NCBI GenBank assembly: GCA_903832005.1
Contig: CAIKZO010000125.1
Location: 1 to 36,861, forward strand
Length of the DNA: 36,861 bases
From: Enhydrobacter aerosaccus
GTDB lineage: Bacteria > Pseudomonadota > Alphaproteobacteria > Reyranellales > Reyranellaceae
Direction: 5' to 3'
Shown here: piece after piece, positions 7,724-14,327 of the stretch
Numbering within the stretch: position 1 is the stretch's first letter
Layout: every line of letters starts with the position of its first letter
Program-made: the position numbers and the translations under genes
Notes under the pieces: model-generated
Seen by the model: the letters and a program-made list of their open reading frames with translations, nothing else
What the model was told of the DNA's origin: nothing
The model's database searches: none

Positions 7724-8352
7724 CCTCTTTCGCCTTCGACGCCGCGCTGCAGCAACAGATCATTGGTCGCCTTCGTTCCTTTGACGTTCGCCGCCGTCCC
7801 GATCCCGGCAGCCTGAAGCATGCTGCTGTCGCGATCGTCGTGGTCGAGGCCGATGTGCCGGGCGAGGCCGCCTTCCTGCTGACCCGCCGCACACCGAAGC
7901 TGCGCGCGCATGGCGGGCAATTTGCCTTGCCGGGTGGACGGGTCGATGCCGGCGAGACGATGGAGCAGGCAGCACTACGCGAGCTGCATGAGGAGCTGGG
8001 TGTGCTGGCGTCGGCGGACGAGGTGCTGGGCCGCCTCGACGATTATCCGACGCGCTCGGGCTATCTCATCGCGCCGATCGTGGTCTGGCCGCAGGGCCAG
8101 GTGCAGGTCGTGCCCAATCCGTCGGAAGTGGCGACCGTCTACCGCGTCGCCTGCACCGAGCTGTTCCGGCCGGATTCGCCCGAGATCGTGCCGATCCCCG
8201 AATCGGACCGCCCGATCATCCGCCTCCCGCTGCCCATGGCGACGGTGAACGCGCCGACGGCGGCAATGCTCTATCAGTTCAAGGAAGTGGCGCTCGCCGG
8301 CCGCGACACCCGCGTCGACCATTTTGAACAGCCGGTGTTTGCCTGGCGATGA
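7720..8352 (+). CDS. Nudix hydrolase, CoA-pyrophosphatase-like
   Basis: The 210-residue protein contains a perfect Nudix box from Gly73 to Val95 (G-x5-E-x7-REL-x-EE-x-GV). It is preceded by AHGGQFALPGG, which resembles the extra motif (LR-HxGQxxFPGG) of the NudL/Pcd1 coenzyme A pyrophosphatases. Likely activity is Mg-dependent cleavage of CoA, acyl-CoA or a similar nucleotide diphosphate, as metabolite housekeeping. The start is GTG at 7720, which overlaps the TGA of the methyltransferase gene and implies translational coupling. It is followed by a strong hairpin terminator. Confidence 0.85.
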   Translation: MTSFAFDAALQQQIIGRLRSFDVRRRPDPGSLKHAAVAIVVVEADVPGEAAFLLTRRTPKLRAHGGQFALPGGRVDAGETMEQAALRELHEELGVLASADEVLGRLDDYPTRSGYLIAPIVVWPQGQVQVVPNPSEVATVYRVACTELFRPDSPEIVPIPESDRPIIRLPLPMATVNAPTAAMLYQFKEVALAGRDTRVDHFEQPVFAWR

Positions 8353-8359
8353 CTCATTT

Positions 8360-8381
8360 CCTCCCCCGAAGACGGGGGAGG
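8360..8381. terminator. Bidirectional hairpin terminator
   Basis: CCTCCCCCG (8360-8368) and CGGGGGAGG (8373-8381) form a perfect 9-bp GC-rich stem with an AAGA loop. It sits in the 39-bp gap between the converging Nudix and MaoC genes. Flanking TTT on one side and GGAA on the other add little U-tract, so efficiency may rest on stem strength or Rho. Confidence 0.7.
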
Positions 8382-8391
8382 GGAAGTGAGG

Positions 8392-8880
8392 TCAGCTCCC
8401 TGCGCTTGCGACCGCGACAGGGCGGCGCTTCAGGAAGACCGTCGTCTCCTGTTCCATCACAGGCTCGCCGCGCTGGTTGATCGTGACCTGGCGCAGGCGG
8501 CAGACGCCGCGGTCGGGCTTGGACGCGGACAGCCGCAGCTCGGCGATGTCGGTGACGACCTTGATCGTGTCGCCCGGCCGAACAGGGCACGGGAACTGTG
8601 TCTCGCCCAGGCCGGGCGAGCCCAGGCTGCAGGCCCGCAGGACGCCGAGATCGAGCCACAGACGCAGGGTCAGGCACATCGTGTGGAGGCCCGAGGCGAT
8701 CAGGCCCTCATAGGCCCACTTCTTTGAGAACTCGACATCGATGTGGAAGGGCTGCGGATCCCATTGCCGGGCGAAGTCGATGATGGCTGCTTCGGTCATG
8801 GTCATGCCGCCGCTCACGAAGCGGTCGCCAACCTTGAAATCCTCGTAGTAGCGATCGTTCACCGGGGCCATTTCATCCAT
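8392..8880 (-). CDS. MaoC-like enoyl-CoA hydratase/dehydratase
   Basis: The 162-residue hotdog-fold protein shows the MaoC hydratase signature FARQWDPQPFH (residues 36-46), with the catalytic Asp41 and His46 pair, followed by EGLIASGLHTM. MaoC-domain enzymes hydrate 2-enoyl-CoA thioesters in fatty acid or branched-acyl metabolism. The ATG at 8880 is used; a second ATG (codon 4) is equally possible. It reads in the same direction as the YeiH-like gene upstream (30 bp away). No beta-oxidation partner is adjacent, so its precise acyl-CoA substrate is unknown. Confidence 0.85.
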   Translation of the reverse strand: MDEMAPVNDRYYEDFKVGDRFVSGGMTMTEAAIIDFARQWDPQPFHIDVEFSKKWAYEGLIASGLHTMCLTLRLWLDLGVLRACSLGSPGLGETQFPCPVRPGDTIKVVTDIAELRLSASKPDRGVCRLRQVTINQRGEPVMEQETTVFLKRRPVAVASAGS

Positions 8881-8910
8881 TGTGCCGCCGATTGTGTCGA
8901 GTCTGAGACG

Positions 8911-9978
8911 CTACATGCCGAAGTGGCGCAGGCCGTAAATGAGGCTTGAAACCATCAGGCCGATGAACAGCGTCTCGACGATCAGCAGGGTCACCGGGCG
9001 ATGGCCGATGCGGACCAGCGCGAGCAGCGAGGTCTTGATGCCGAGTGCCGCGATCGCGGCGATGATCAGGAAGGACGAGACCTGCGACAGGAACGTCTGC
9101 GCCGAGTGCGGGATCACGCCCAGCGAATTGATGCCGGCCAGGATCAGGAAGCCGAACAGGAACACCGGCGGCGCGGGACGGGCGTCGCCCGCGCGCTCGC
9201 CGCCGCGTGCCACCCACCAGGCGATGATGGTGACCGCCGGCAGCAGGCAGGCCACGCGCAGCAGCTTGGTGATGATCGCGACGGTGAGGGGCTCCTTGCC
9301 CAAGGTCTGGACCAGGCTCTCGCCCGCGCCCGCGACCTGGGCCACGTCGCCGATCGAGCCGCCCAGGAACACGCCCATCTCGAAGTTCGAGTAGCCGAGC
9401 CACAGGTGTAAGGTCGGATAGACGACCATGGTGACCGTACTGATGAAGTTGATGCCCATCACCGCGAAGGCGAGGTCGCGGTCGGAATTCTCGTGCCGCG
9501 GCAGGACGGCCGAAGCAGCCATTGCGGCAGCGGCGCCGCAGACGCCGGTGGCGCAGCCGGTGAGGAAGCCGAAATCGCGGCTGAGACCCATCGTGCGCGC
9601 GGCCAGCACGCCGAACGCGATGGTGACGCCCACGGCGCAGATCGCGACCACGATCGGCAGCGCGCCGCCATGCACCAGGTCGCCCAGGGTGAGCTGGGCG
9701 CCGTAGAGTGCGACGCCGGTGCGCAACAGGGTGCGGCCGGAGAATTCGAGGCCGGGTTTCAGCACATCCTTGGTCGACAGCGGCTGCAGCATCATGCCCA
9801 CGATCAGGGTCACGATCAGCGGCGGGATGAAGACCTTGCCGAACTGCATCCAATGATTGGCGTTGGCGACGAAGGCCACCGCGGCGATCGCGCAGCAGAG
9901 CACGATGCCCGGTGCGCACTTGGTGAGATTGGACGGAGACCAGAGCTTGGCTACGTCGGCGGCGACCGAGTTAGCCAT
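8911..9978 (-). CDS. YeiH family (UPF0324) putative sulfate exporter
   Basis: The 355-residue integral membrane protein has about ten hydrophobic helices and the family blocks TGVCGAAAAMAAS and GSIGDVAQVAGAGE in the two half-repeats. Members of the family are annotated as putative sulfate exporters, and some lie in taurine/sulfonate loci, but the transported species is not firmly established. The ATG at 9978 overlaps the 3' end of the biotinyl carrier gene by 8 bp, so the carrier, YeiH and probably MaoC are on one transcript with the duplicated-domain gene upstream. Confidence 0.85.
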   Translation of the reverse strand: MANSVAADVAKLWSPSNLTKCAPGIVLCCAIAAVAFVANANHWMQFGKVFIPPLIVTLIVGMMLQPLSTKDVLKPGLEFSGRTLLRTGVALYGAQLTLGDLVHGGALPIVVAICAVGVTIAFGVLAARTMGLSRDFGFLTGCATGVCGAAAAMAASAVLPRHENSDRDLAFAVMGINFISTVTMVVYPTLHLWLGYSNFEMGVFLGGSIGDVAQVAGAGESLVQTLGKEPLTVAIITKLLRVACLLPAVTIIAWWVARGGERAGDARPAPPVFLFGFLILAGINSLGVIPHSAQTFLSQVSSFLIIAAIAALGIKTSLLALVRIGHRPVTLLIVETLFIGLMVSSLIYGLRHFGM

Positions 9979-10192
9979 CGAGCACCGCCACGAGCTGGCC
10001 CTCGGCGATCGCTTCGCCTTCGTTGACCCTGATTTCCTTGATCGTGCCCGCCTTCGGCGACAGCACCGGGATTTCCATCTTCATCGATTCCAGGATCATG
10101 ATCTCGCCGTCGGCCTCGATCTTGTCGCCGGGCTTGGTCTGGATCTTCCAGACGTTGCCGGCGATCTCCGACTTCACGTTCACGATGGCCAT
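9971..10192 (-). CDS. Stand-alone biotinyl (biotin carboxyl carrier) domain protein
   Basis: The whole 73-residue protein is one biotinyl/lipoyl domain. ESMKME (residues 35-40) is the biotinylation motif with Lys38 as acceptor, flanked by the usual glycine turns (PGDKIEADGE and the symmetrical VNEGEAIAEG). Such free carriers serve biotin-dependent carboxylases or decarboxylases, yet no biotin carboxylase or carboxyltransferase gene is present here. The ATG at 10192 is chosen because the domain begins at once (MAIVNVKSEI). It lies 24 bp downstream of the unrecognised duplicated-domain gene and overlaps yeiH, so the three are probably functionally linked. Confidence 0.85.
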   Translation of the reverse strand: MAIVNVKSEIAGNVWKIQTKPGDKIEADGEIMILESMKMEIPVLSPKAGTIKEIRVNEGEAIAEGQLVAVLDG

Positions 10193-10216
10193 GCCGCGGC
10201 GCACTCCCGATATTGC

Positions 10217-11002
10217 TTAGGAAATCTTTTCTGCCACCGCGCGGGCCAAGGCAAGGGCCGGACTGCCCACACGCAGGCCCAGCCGGTATGCAGTCTCGTT
10301 CACGGTCGACAATGTTCCGTCCTGCAGTGTCGAGCGCCCATCGCCGATCCGCGCGGAGCGTGCGGCGACCGCGGCGCCTGCGACACCTTGGCTGTCGAGC
10401 ACGTCGAGCCCCAGCACGCCGCCGCGATCGATGCCGGGACCGCCGTCGTTGAACAGGATCAGCCGTGGCTTGAACGGCGCCGTCGTATGGCCCGAGATCA
10501 GCGCGGCGTGGCTGCCGGTGGCGAGCACGCGATCGCGATCCTCGGGAACCAGCAGCGAGGCCGAGTCGAGGCACACGATGTTATCGACGATAAAGCGCTC
10601 TTCCTGCTTGGGCGGCGGCAGGGTGTGCGGCCAGGGTGCATTCTTCAGCCGCTCGACCGCATCCTTGCAGGGCATGCCGACAGTGACGCCACAGGCGATG
10701 GCCTGCGCATTGGCGCGGCTCACGATCCCGCGCGCGAACTGGTCCTGTGCATCGCCGATGCGGCAGCTCTCGGTCGCCAGCGCGATCATCGCCATGCCGA
10801 GCTTCTCGGCATAGGGCAGACCGCTTACGCCCGCCTCGTCGAGGCCGATCCCCGCGTCGTGATGGACCGCGCCGCGCACGCCGGCCTTGGCCGACAGATG
10901 CGCGGCATAGACGGCGCCATGCGAGCCGCCGACGACGACCGCGCCGTCCGCTTCGGGCGGCAGCTTGGTCACGCTATCGAGGAGGAGGACAGTGACGGGC
11001 AT
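10217..11002 (-). CDS. Unrecognised protein with two tandem copies of one domain
   Basis: I do not recognise this 261-residue protein. It is plainly an internal duplication. Copy 1 (about residues 4-110) and copy 2 (about 139-247) share, in the same order, LDS...LxPE-D...V...GSHxA (Ser27/His28 and Ser164/His165), then DAGIGLDEAGVSGL against DGGPGIDRGGVLGL, then G-A-A...S-RIGD (81-84 and 218-221), then a C-terminal NA/NE...G-xVG segment. The paired GSH, DxGxGxDxxG and RIGD blocks look like ligand- or substrate-binding elements of an enzyme, one set per half. There is no signal peptide or membrane helix. The ATG at 11002 gives a start just before copy 1. It is upstream of the biotinyl carrier and YeiH genes. 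Function is unknown. Confidence 0.8.
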   Translation of the reverse strand: MPVTVLLLDSVTKLPPEADGAVVVGGSHGAVYAAHLSAKAGVRGAVHHDAGIGLDEAGVSGLPYAEKLGMAMIALATESCRIGDAQDQFARGIVSRANAQAIACGVTVGMPCKDAVERLKNAPWPHTLPPPKQEERFIVDNIVCLDSASLLVPEDRDRVLATGSHAALISGHTTAPFKPRLILFNDGGPGIDRGGVLGLDVLDSQGVAGAAVAARSARIGDGRSTLQDGTLSTVNETAYRLGLRVGSPALALARAVAEKIS

Positions 11003-11027
11003 TCTGGTGACGTCTATATCCTGTCCC

Positions 11028-11624
11028 ATGTCCTCCCCGGTCGACAACAAAGTCGCAGTCCTCATCCTGCAGCATCCGCAGGAGCAGGACCGTGCGCTGG
11101 GCACGGCCCGGCTGATTTGCGAGACCCTGGCAAACGCCAAGCTCGTGGTCGGCCTGTCCTGGCGCAATCTCGCGCATGCCCTGAAGGAGCCGGTCGAGGC
11201 CAAGGACTGGGGCGTGCTTTACCTCGGCTCGGCGCACGCGATGAGCAAAGGTCCGCTGGTCGCTGTCACCGGCAAGGGCGAGCCGCTGGTCGAGCAACAA
11301 TCGGCGCTCGCCGGCCTCAAGGGCCTCGTGGTGCTCGACGGCAACTGGGCGCAGGCCAAGGCGCTGTGGTGGCGCAATGCCTGGCTGACCAAGCTGCGGC
11401 GCTTCGTGATCGTGCCCGACGGCCCCTCGCTCTACGGCAACCTGCGCAAGGAGGCTCGGCCTGACGCGGTGTCGACCCTGGAAGCGGTCGGCCTCGCTTT
11501 GTCCGCCCTGGAAGGCGGCGACGTGCGCGAACGCCTGCTGGCGCCGTTCCGCGACCTGCTCGCCAAGGCCCGCGCCGAGGGTGTGCGCGATGCCCCCAAA
11601 CGGGATCGTCGCGTCCGCCGTTAG
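11028..11624 (+). CDS. DTW-domain protein, tRNA-uridine aminocarboxypropyltransferase-like
   Basis: The 198-residue protein matches the DTW family (TapT/TuaA-type enzymes that place the 3-amino-3-carboxypropyl group of SAM on uridine in tRNA). Visible blocks are LQHPQEQDRALGTA (residues 14-27), LDGNWAQAKALW (103-114) and a C-terminal RPDAVSTLEAVG. The eponymous DTW triad region reads D104-G-N-W107 with Asn where Thr is usual. The ATG at 11028 is only 25 bp from the divergent duplicated-domain gene, so their promoters must overlap. It is followed after 17 bp by the IOR alpha gene; linkage with that operon may be positional only. Confidence 0.78.
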   Translation: MSSPVDNKVAVLILQHPQEQDRALGTARLICETLANAKLVVGLSWRNLAHALKEPVEAKDWGVLYLGSAHAMSKGPLVAVTGKGEPLVEQQSALAGLKGLVVLDGNWAQAKALWWRNAWLTKLRRFVIVPDGPSLYGNLRKEARPDAVSTLEAVGLALSALEGGDVRERLLAPFRDLLAKARAEGVRDAPKRDRRVRR

Positions 11625-11628
11625 ACCC

Positions 11629-11642
11629 TATACTCTTGACCA
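11629..11642 (+). promoter_or_regulatory. Possible -10 element directly before the IOR alpha start
   Basis: TATACT (11629-11634) ends 7 nt before the ATG at 11642 and no Shine-Dalgarno sequence precedes that ATG. If this is a real -10 element the transcript would start at or next to the A of ATG, i.e. be leaderless. No good -35 is visible at 11606-11611, so this is weak. Confidence 0.25.
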
Positions 11643-13792
11643 TGCTCGACCAGCCGCAGCTTCCCGTCGCCCAACGCACCAACCCGGAGCGCTCCTTCAA
11701 GGAAGAAGTGCGCGCGTTGCGGCTGGGCGAGGGCGAGATATTCCGTGGCGAAGGCATCCTGGCCGTCACCAAGGCGATCCTGCAGGCGGGCGTTTCCTAC
11801 GTCGGCGGCTACCAGGGCGCGCCGGTCTCGCATCTGGTCGACGTGCTGGTCGAGAGCCAGGATTTGCTGGACGAGCTCGGCGTTCATCTCGAGACCTGCA
11901 CCAACGAAGCCTCGGCCGCCGCCCTGCTGGGCGCCTCGATCAACTATCCGATCCGCGGCTGCGTCACCTGGAAGTCGATCGTCGGCACCAATGTCGCCGC
12001 CGATGCGCTGTCCAACCTTGCCTCGCCCGGCGTGATCGGCGGCGCGCTGATCGTGGTCGGCGAGGATTACGGCGAGGGTGCTTCGGTCATCCAGGAGCGC
12101 ACGCAGGCCTATGCGCTGAAGTCGTCGGTCTGGCTGATGGACCCGCGGCCGTCGCTGCCGACCATCGTGCATTGCACGGAGAAGGCGTTCGAGTTTTCCG
12201 AGGCCACCAACACGCCAGTCATGATGGAGCTGCGCATCCGCGCCTGCCACGTGACGGGCGAGTTCATGGCCAAGGACAACAAGCCACCGGCGATCTCGCG
12301 CAACGCGCGGCTGGCCGAGCCGGCGGCACACAATTACGACCGCATTTCCCATCCGCCGTCGACCTACGCCCATGAAAAGCTGAAGGTCGAGGTGCGCCAG
12401 CCCGCGGCCGAGCGCTTCATCGTCGAGCAGGGGCTGAACGAGTTCTTCGCCGGCGACCGCTCCGATCTCGGCATCATCGTGCAGGGCGGCATCACCAACG
12501 TGCTGATGCGCGGTCTCGACCGGCTCGAGGTCGAAGGCAAGATCCCGACCCTGGTGCTCAACGTCACCCACCCGCTGGTGCCCGATCAGATCGCCGACTT
12601 CTGCAAGAGCAAGCGCGCCGTGCTGATCGTCGAGGAGGGATCGCCCGATTACATCGAGCAGGCGATCCACGTGTTGCTGCGCAAGCGCGACATCGGCACG
12701 AAGATCTACGGCAAGGACGTGCTGCCCATGGCGGGCGAATACACCGCCGAAGTCGTGACCGAGGGGCTGCTGAAGTTCCTGACGCTGTCCGCCAACGATA
12801 TCGATCTCTCCGCGCCGCGGGCGCGTTTTGAGGCGGCGCGCGCCGGGCGCGCCGAGGCGCAGAAGATGCTGGGCGGACCGCTGCCGCTCCGTCCGCCGGG
12901 CTTTTGTGTCGGCTGCCCCGAGCGTCCGGTCTTCTCTGCGATCAAGCTGCTGGAGCGCGAAGTCGGCAAGGTCCATATCTCGAGCGACATTGGCTGTCAC
13001 TCGTTCGCAACCCTGGCGCCATTCAATTTAGGCAATTCAATCCTCGGCTTCGGCATGTCGCTGGCGGCGGCGGGCGCGGTGGCGCCGGTCATGCAGAAGC
13101 GGACGATCTCGGTGATGGGCGACGGCGGCTTCTGGCACAACGGGCTGCTGTCGGGCGTGGCCTCCTCGATGTTCAACCGCGGCGACCGCGTGCTGGTCAT
13201 CATGCAGAACGGCTACACCTCGGCCACGGGCGCGCAGTTCATTCCCAACACCTCGGGCAACCGGCGCGACGGCGAGACGACCTCCGACATCGCCGCGACC
13301 CTGAAGGCGATGGGCGTGAAGTGGCTGCGCACCATCCGAACCTACAACGTCGCCACCATGCTGGGCTCACTGCGCGAAGCGATGAACACCAAGGAGCCGG
13401 GCCTCAAGGTGATCGTGGCCGACGGCGAATGCCAGCTCGCACGCCAGCGCCGCGTCCGGCCGCAGATCGCGGCCCAACTCAAGCGCGGTGAGCGCGTCGT
13501 GCGCACGCGCTACGGCGTCGACGACGAGGTCTGCACCGGCGACCACTCCTGCATCCGCCTCTCGGGCTGCCCCTCGCTGGTCGTGAAGCCCAGCCCCGAT
13601 CCGCTGCGCACCGATCCGGTGGCATCGGTGAATAATGGCTGCGTCGGCTGCGGCCTGTGCGGCGAGGTGGCGGATGCGGCCGTGCTGTGTCCGTCGTTCT
13701 ATGAGGCCGACATCGTGCAGAACGCGACCTGGTGGGATCGCCTGGTGTGGCGCATTCGATCGAGCGTGATCGGAGCGTTGGCCCATGGCTGA
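11642..13792 (+). CDS. iorA: Indolepyruvate ferredoxin oxidoreductase alpha subunit-like
   Basis: The 716-residue protein is a 2-oxoacid:ferredoxin oxidoreductase alpha-type subunit. Its N-terminal half holds the pyrimidine-binding and transketolase C-like domains (YQGAPVSH, NEASAAALLGAS). The second half has the thiamine diphosphate site, GDGGFWHNG...QNGYTSATGAQ (about residues 493-530). The C-terminus carries cysteine clusters, C-x5-C-x5-C and CVGCGLCG...CPS (about 625-690), for two 4Fe-4S clusters. Such enzymes oxidatively decarboxylate aryl pyruvates to aryl-acetyl-CoA and reduce ferredoxin. The ATG at 11642 is preferred over a TTG two codons earlier. It overlaps the chlorite dismutase gene by 8 bp and pairs with the beta gene beyond it. 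The exact aryl-keto acid is unknown. Confidence 0.85.
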   Translation: MLDQPQLPVAQRTNPERSFKEEVRALRLGEGEIFRGEGILAVTKAILQAGVSYVGGYQGAPVSHLVDVLVESQDLLDELGVHLETCTNEASAAALLGASINYPIRGCVTWKSIVGTNVAADALSNLASPGVIGGALIVVGEDYGEGASVIQERTQAYALKSSVWLMDPRPSLPTIVHCTEKAFEFSEATNTPVMMELRIRACHVTGEFMAKDNKPPAISRNARLAEPAAHNYDRISHPPSTYAHEKLKVEVRQPAAERFIVEQGLNEFFAGDRSDLGIIVQGGITNVLMRGLDRLEVEGKIPTLVLNVTHPLVPDQIADFCKSKRAVLIVEEGSPDYIEQAIHVLLRKRDIGTKIYGKDVLPMAGEYTAEVVTEGLLKFLTLSANDIDLSAPRARFEAARAGRAEAQKMLGGPLPLRPPGFCVGCPERPVFSAIKLLEREVGKVHISSDIGCHSFATLAPFNLGNSILGFGMSLAAAGAVAPVMQKRTISVMGDGGFWHNGLLSGVASSMFNRGDRVLVIMQNGYTSATGAQFIPNTSGNRRDGETTSDIAATLKAMGVKWLRTIRTYNVATMLGSLREAMNTKEPGLKVIVADGECQLARQRRVRPQIAAQLKRGERVVRTRYGVDDEVCTGDHSCIRLSGCPSLVVKPSPDPLRTDPVASVNNGCVGCGLCGEVADAAVLCPSFYEADIVQNATWWDRLVWRIRSSVIGALAHG

Positions 13793-14327
13793 CGCGATCG
13801 TCTTCAACGGCGGCGCGCGCGGCAACTGGAAGGTGCTCCGGCAGGGCGCAATCAAGGGCGCGGGCTTGGGCAATGTGGCCTTCGTCGACCGTGGCACCAA
13901 GGGCGACGCTGGCGCTTCATGGACCCTGTCCGGCGTGACCAGCAATTTGCGCTACACCAATGCATCGGAAAAGAAGGTGCTCGACGCGACGCCCTCCGTG
14001 CTCGCCAGGCCCGGCGCCACGCGCGCCGCACTGATCCCGATCACGAAGTCGGCGGCGTGGTGGGCGATGGCCCAGGACGAACGACGCGCCGTGCTCGAAG
14101 ACAAGTCGCGCCACATCGCCATCGGCAGCGACTATCTATCCGCCGTATCGCGCCAGCTCGTGCATTGCCGTGACCAGGTCGGCGCCCCATTCGATTTTCT
14201 GACCTGGTTCGAGTTCAAGCCGGAAGACGAAGCCCGCTTCGACGAGCTGCTGGTGAAACTGCGGGCCACGCCGGAGTGGGGCTTTATCGACCGCGAAGTC
14301 GAGCTGCGGCTGGAGAAAGCGGCGTGA
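13785..14327 (+). CDS. cld: Chlorite dismutase family haem protein, small Nitrobacter-like lineage
   Basis: The 180-residue protein closely resembles the small dimeric chlorite dismutases (Nitrobacter winogradskyi type, about 182 residues), sharing ALIPI-KSAAWW, RHIAIG, HCRD and PFDFLTWFEF. His110 in SRHIAIG and Arg123 in AVSRQL are 13 residues apart, the same spacing as the proximal haem His114 and distal Arg127 of the Nitrobacter enzyme as I recall it. The distal Arg is needed for chlorite breakdown and is absent in HemQ-type relatives. The gene lies between the IOR subunit genes, overlapping alpha by 8 bp and beta by GTGA. Chlorite dismutation (O2 plus chloride) is therefore possible, but a peroxide or haem-related protective role for the oxygen-sensitive IOR is an alternative inference. 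Confidence 0.85.
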   Translation: MADAIVFNGGARGNWKVLRQGAIKGAGLGNVAFVDRGTKGDAGASWTLSGVTSNLRYTNASEKKVLDATPSVLARPGATRAALIPITKSAAWWAMAQDERRAVLEDKSRHIAIGSDYLSAVSRQLVHCRDQVGAPFDFLTWFEFKPEDEARFDELLVKLRATPEWGFIDREVELRLEKAA

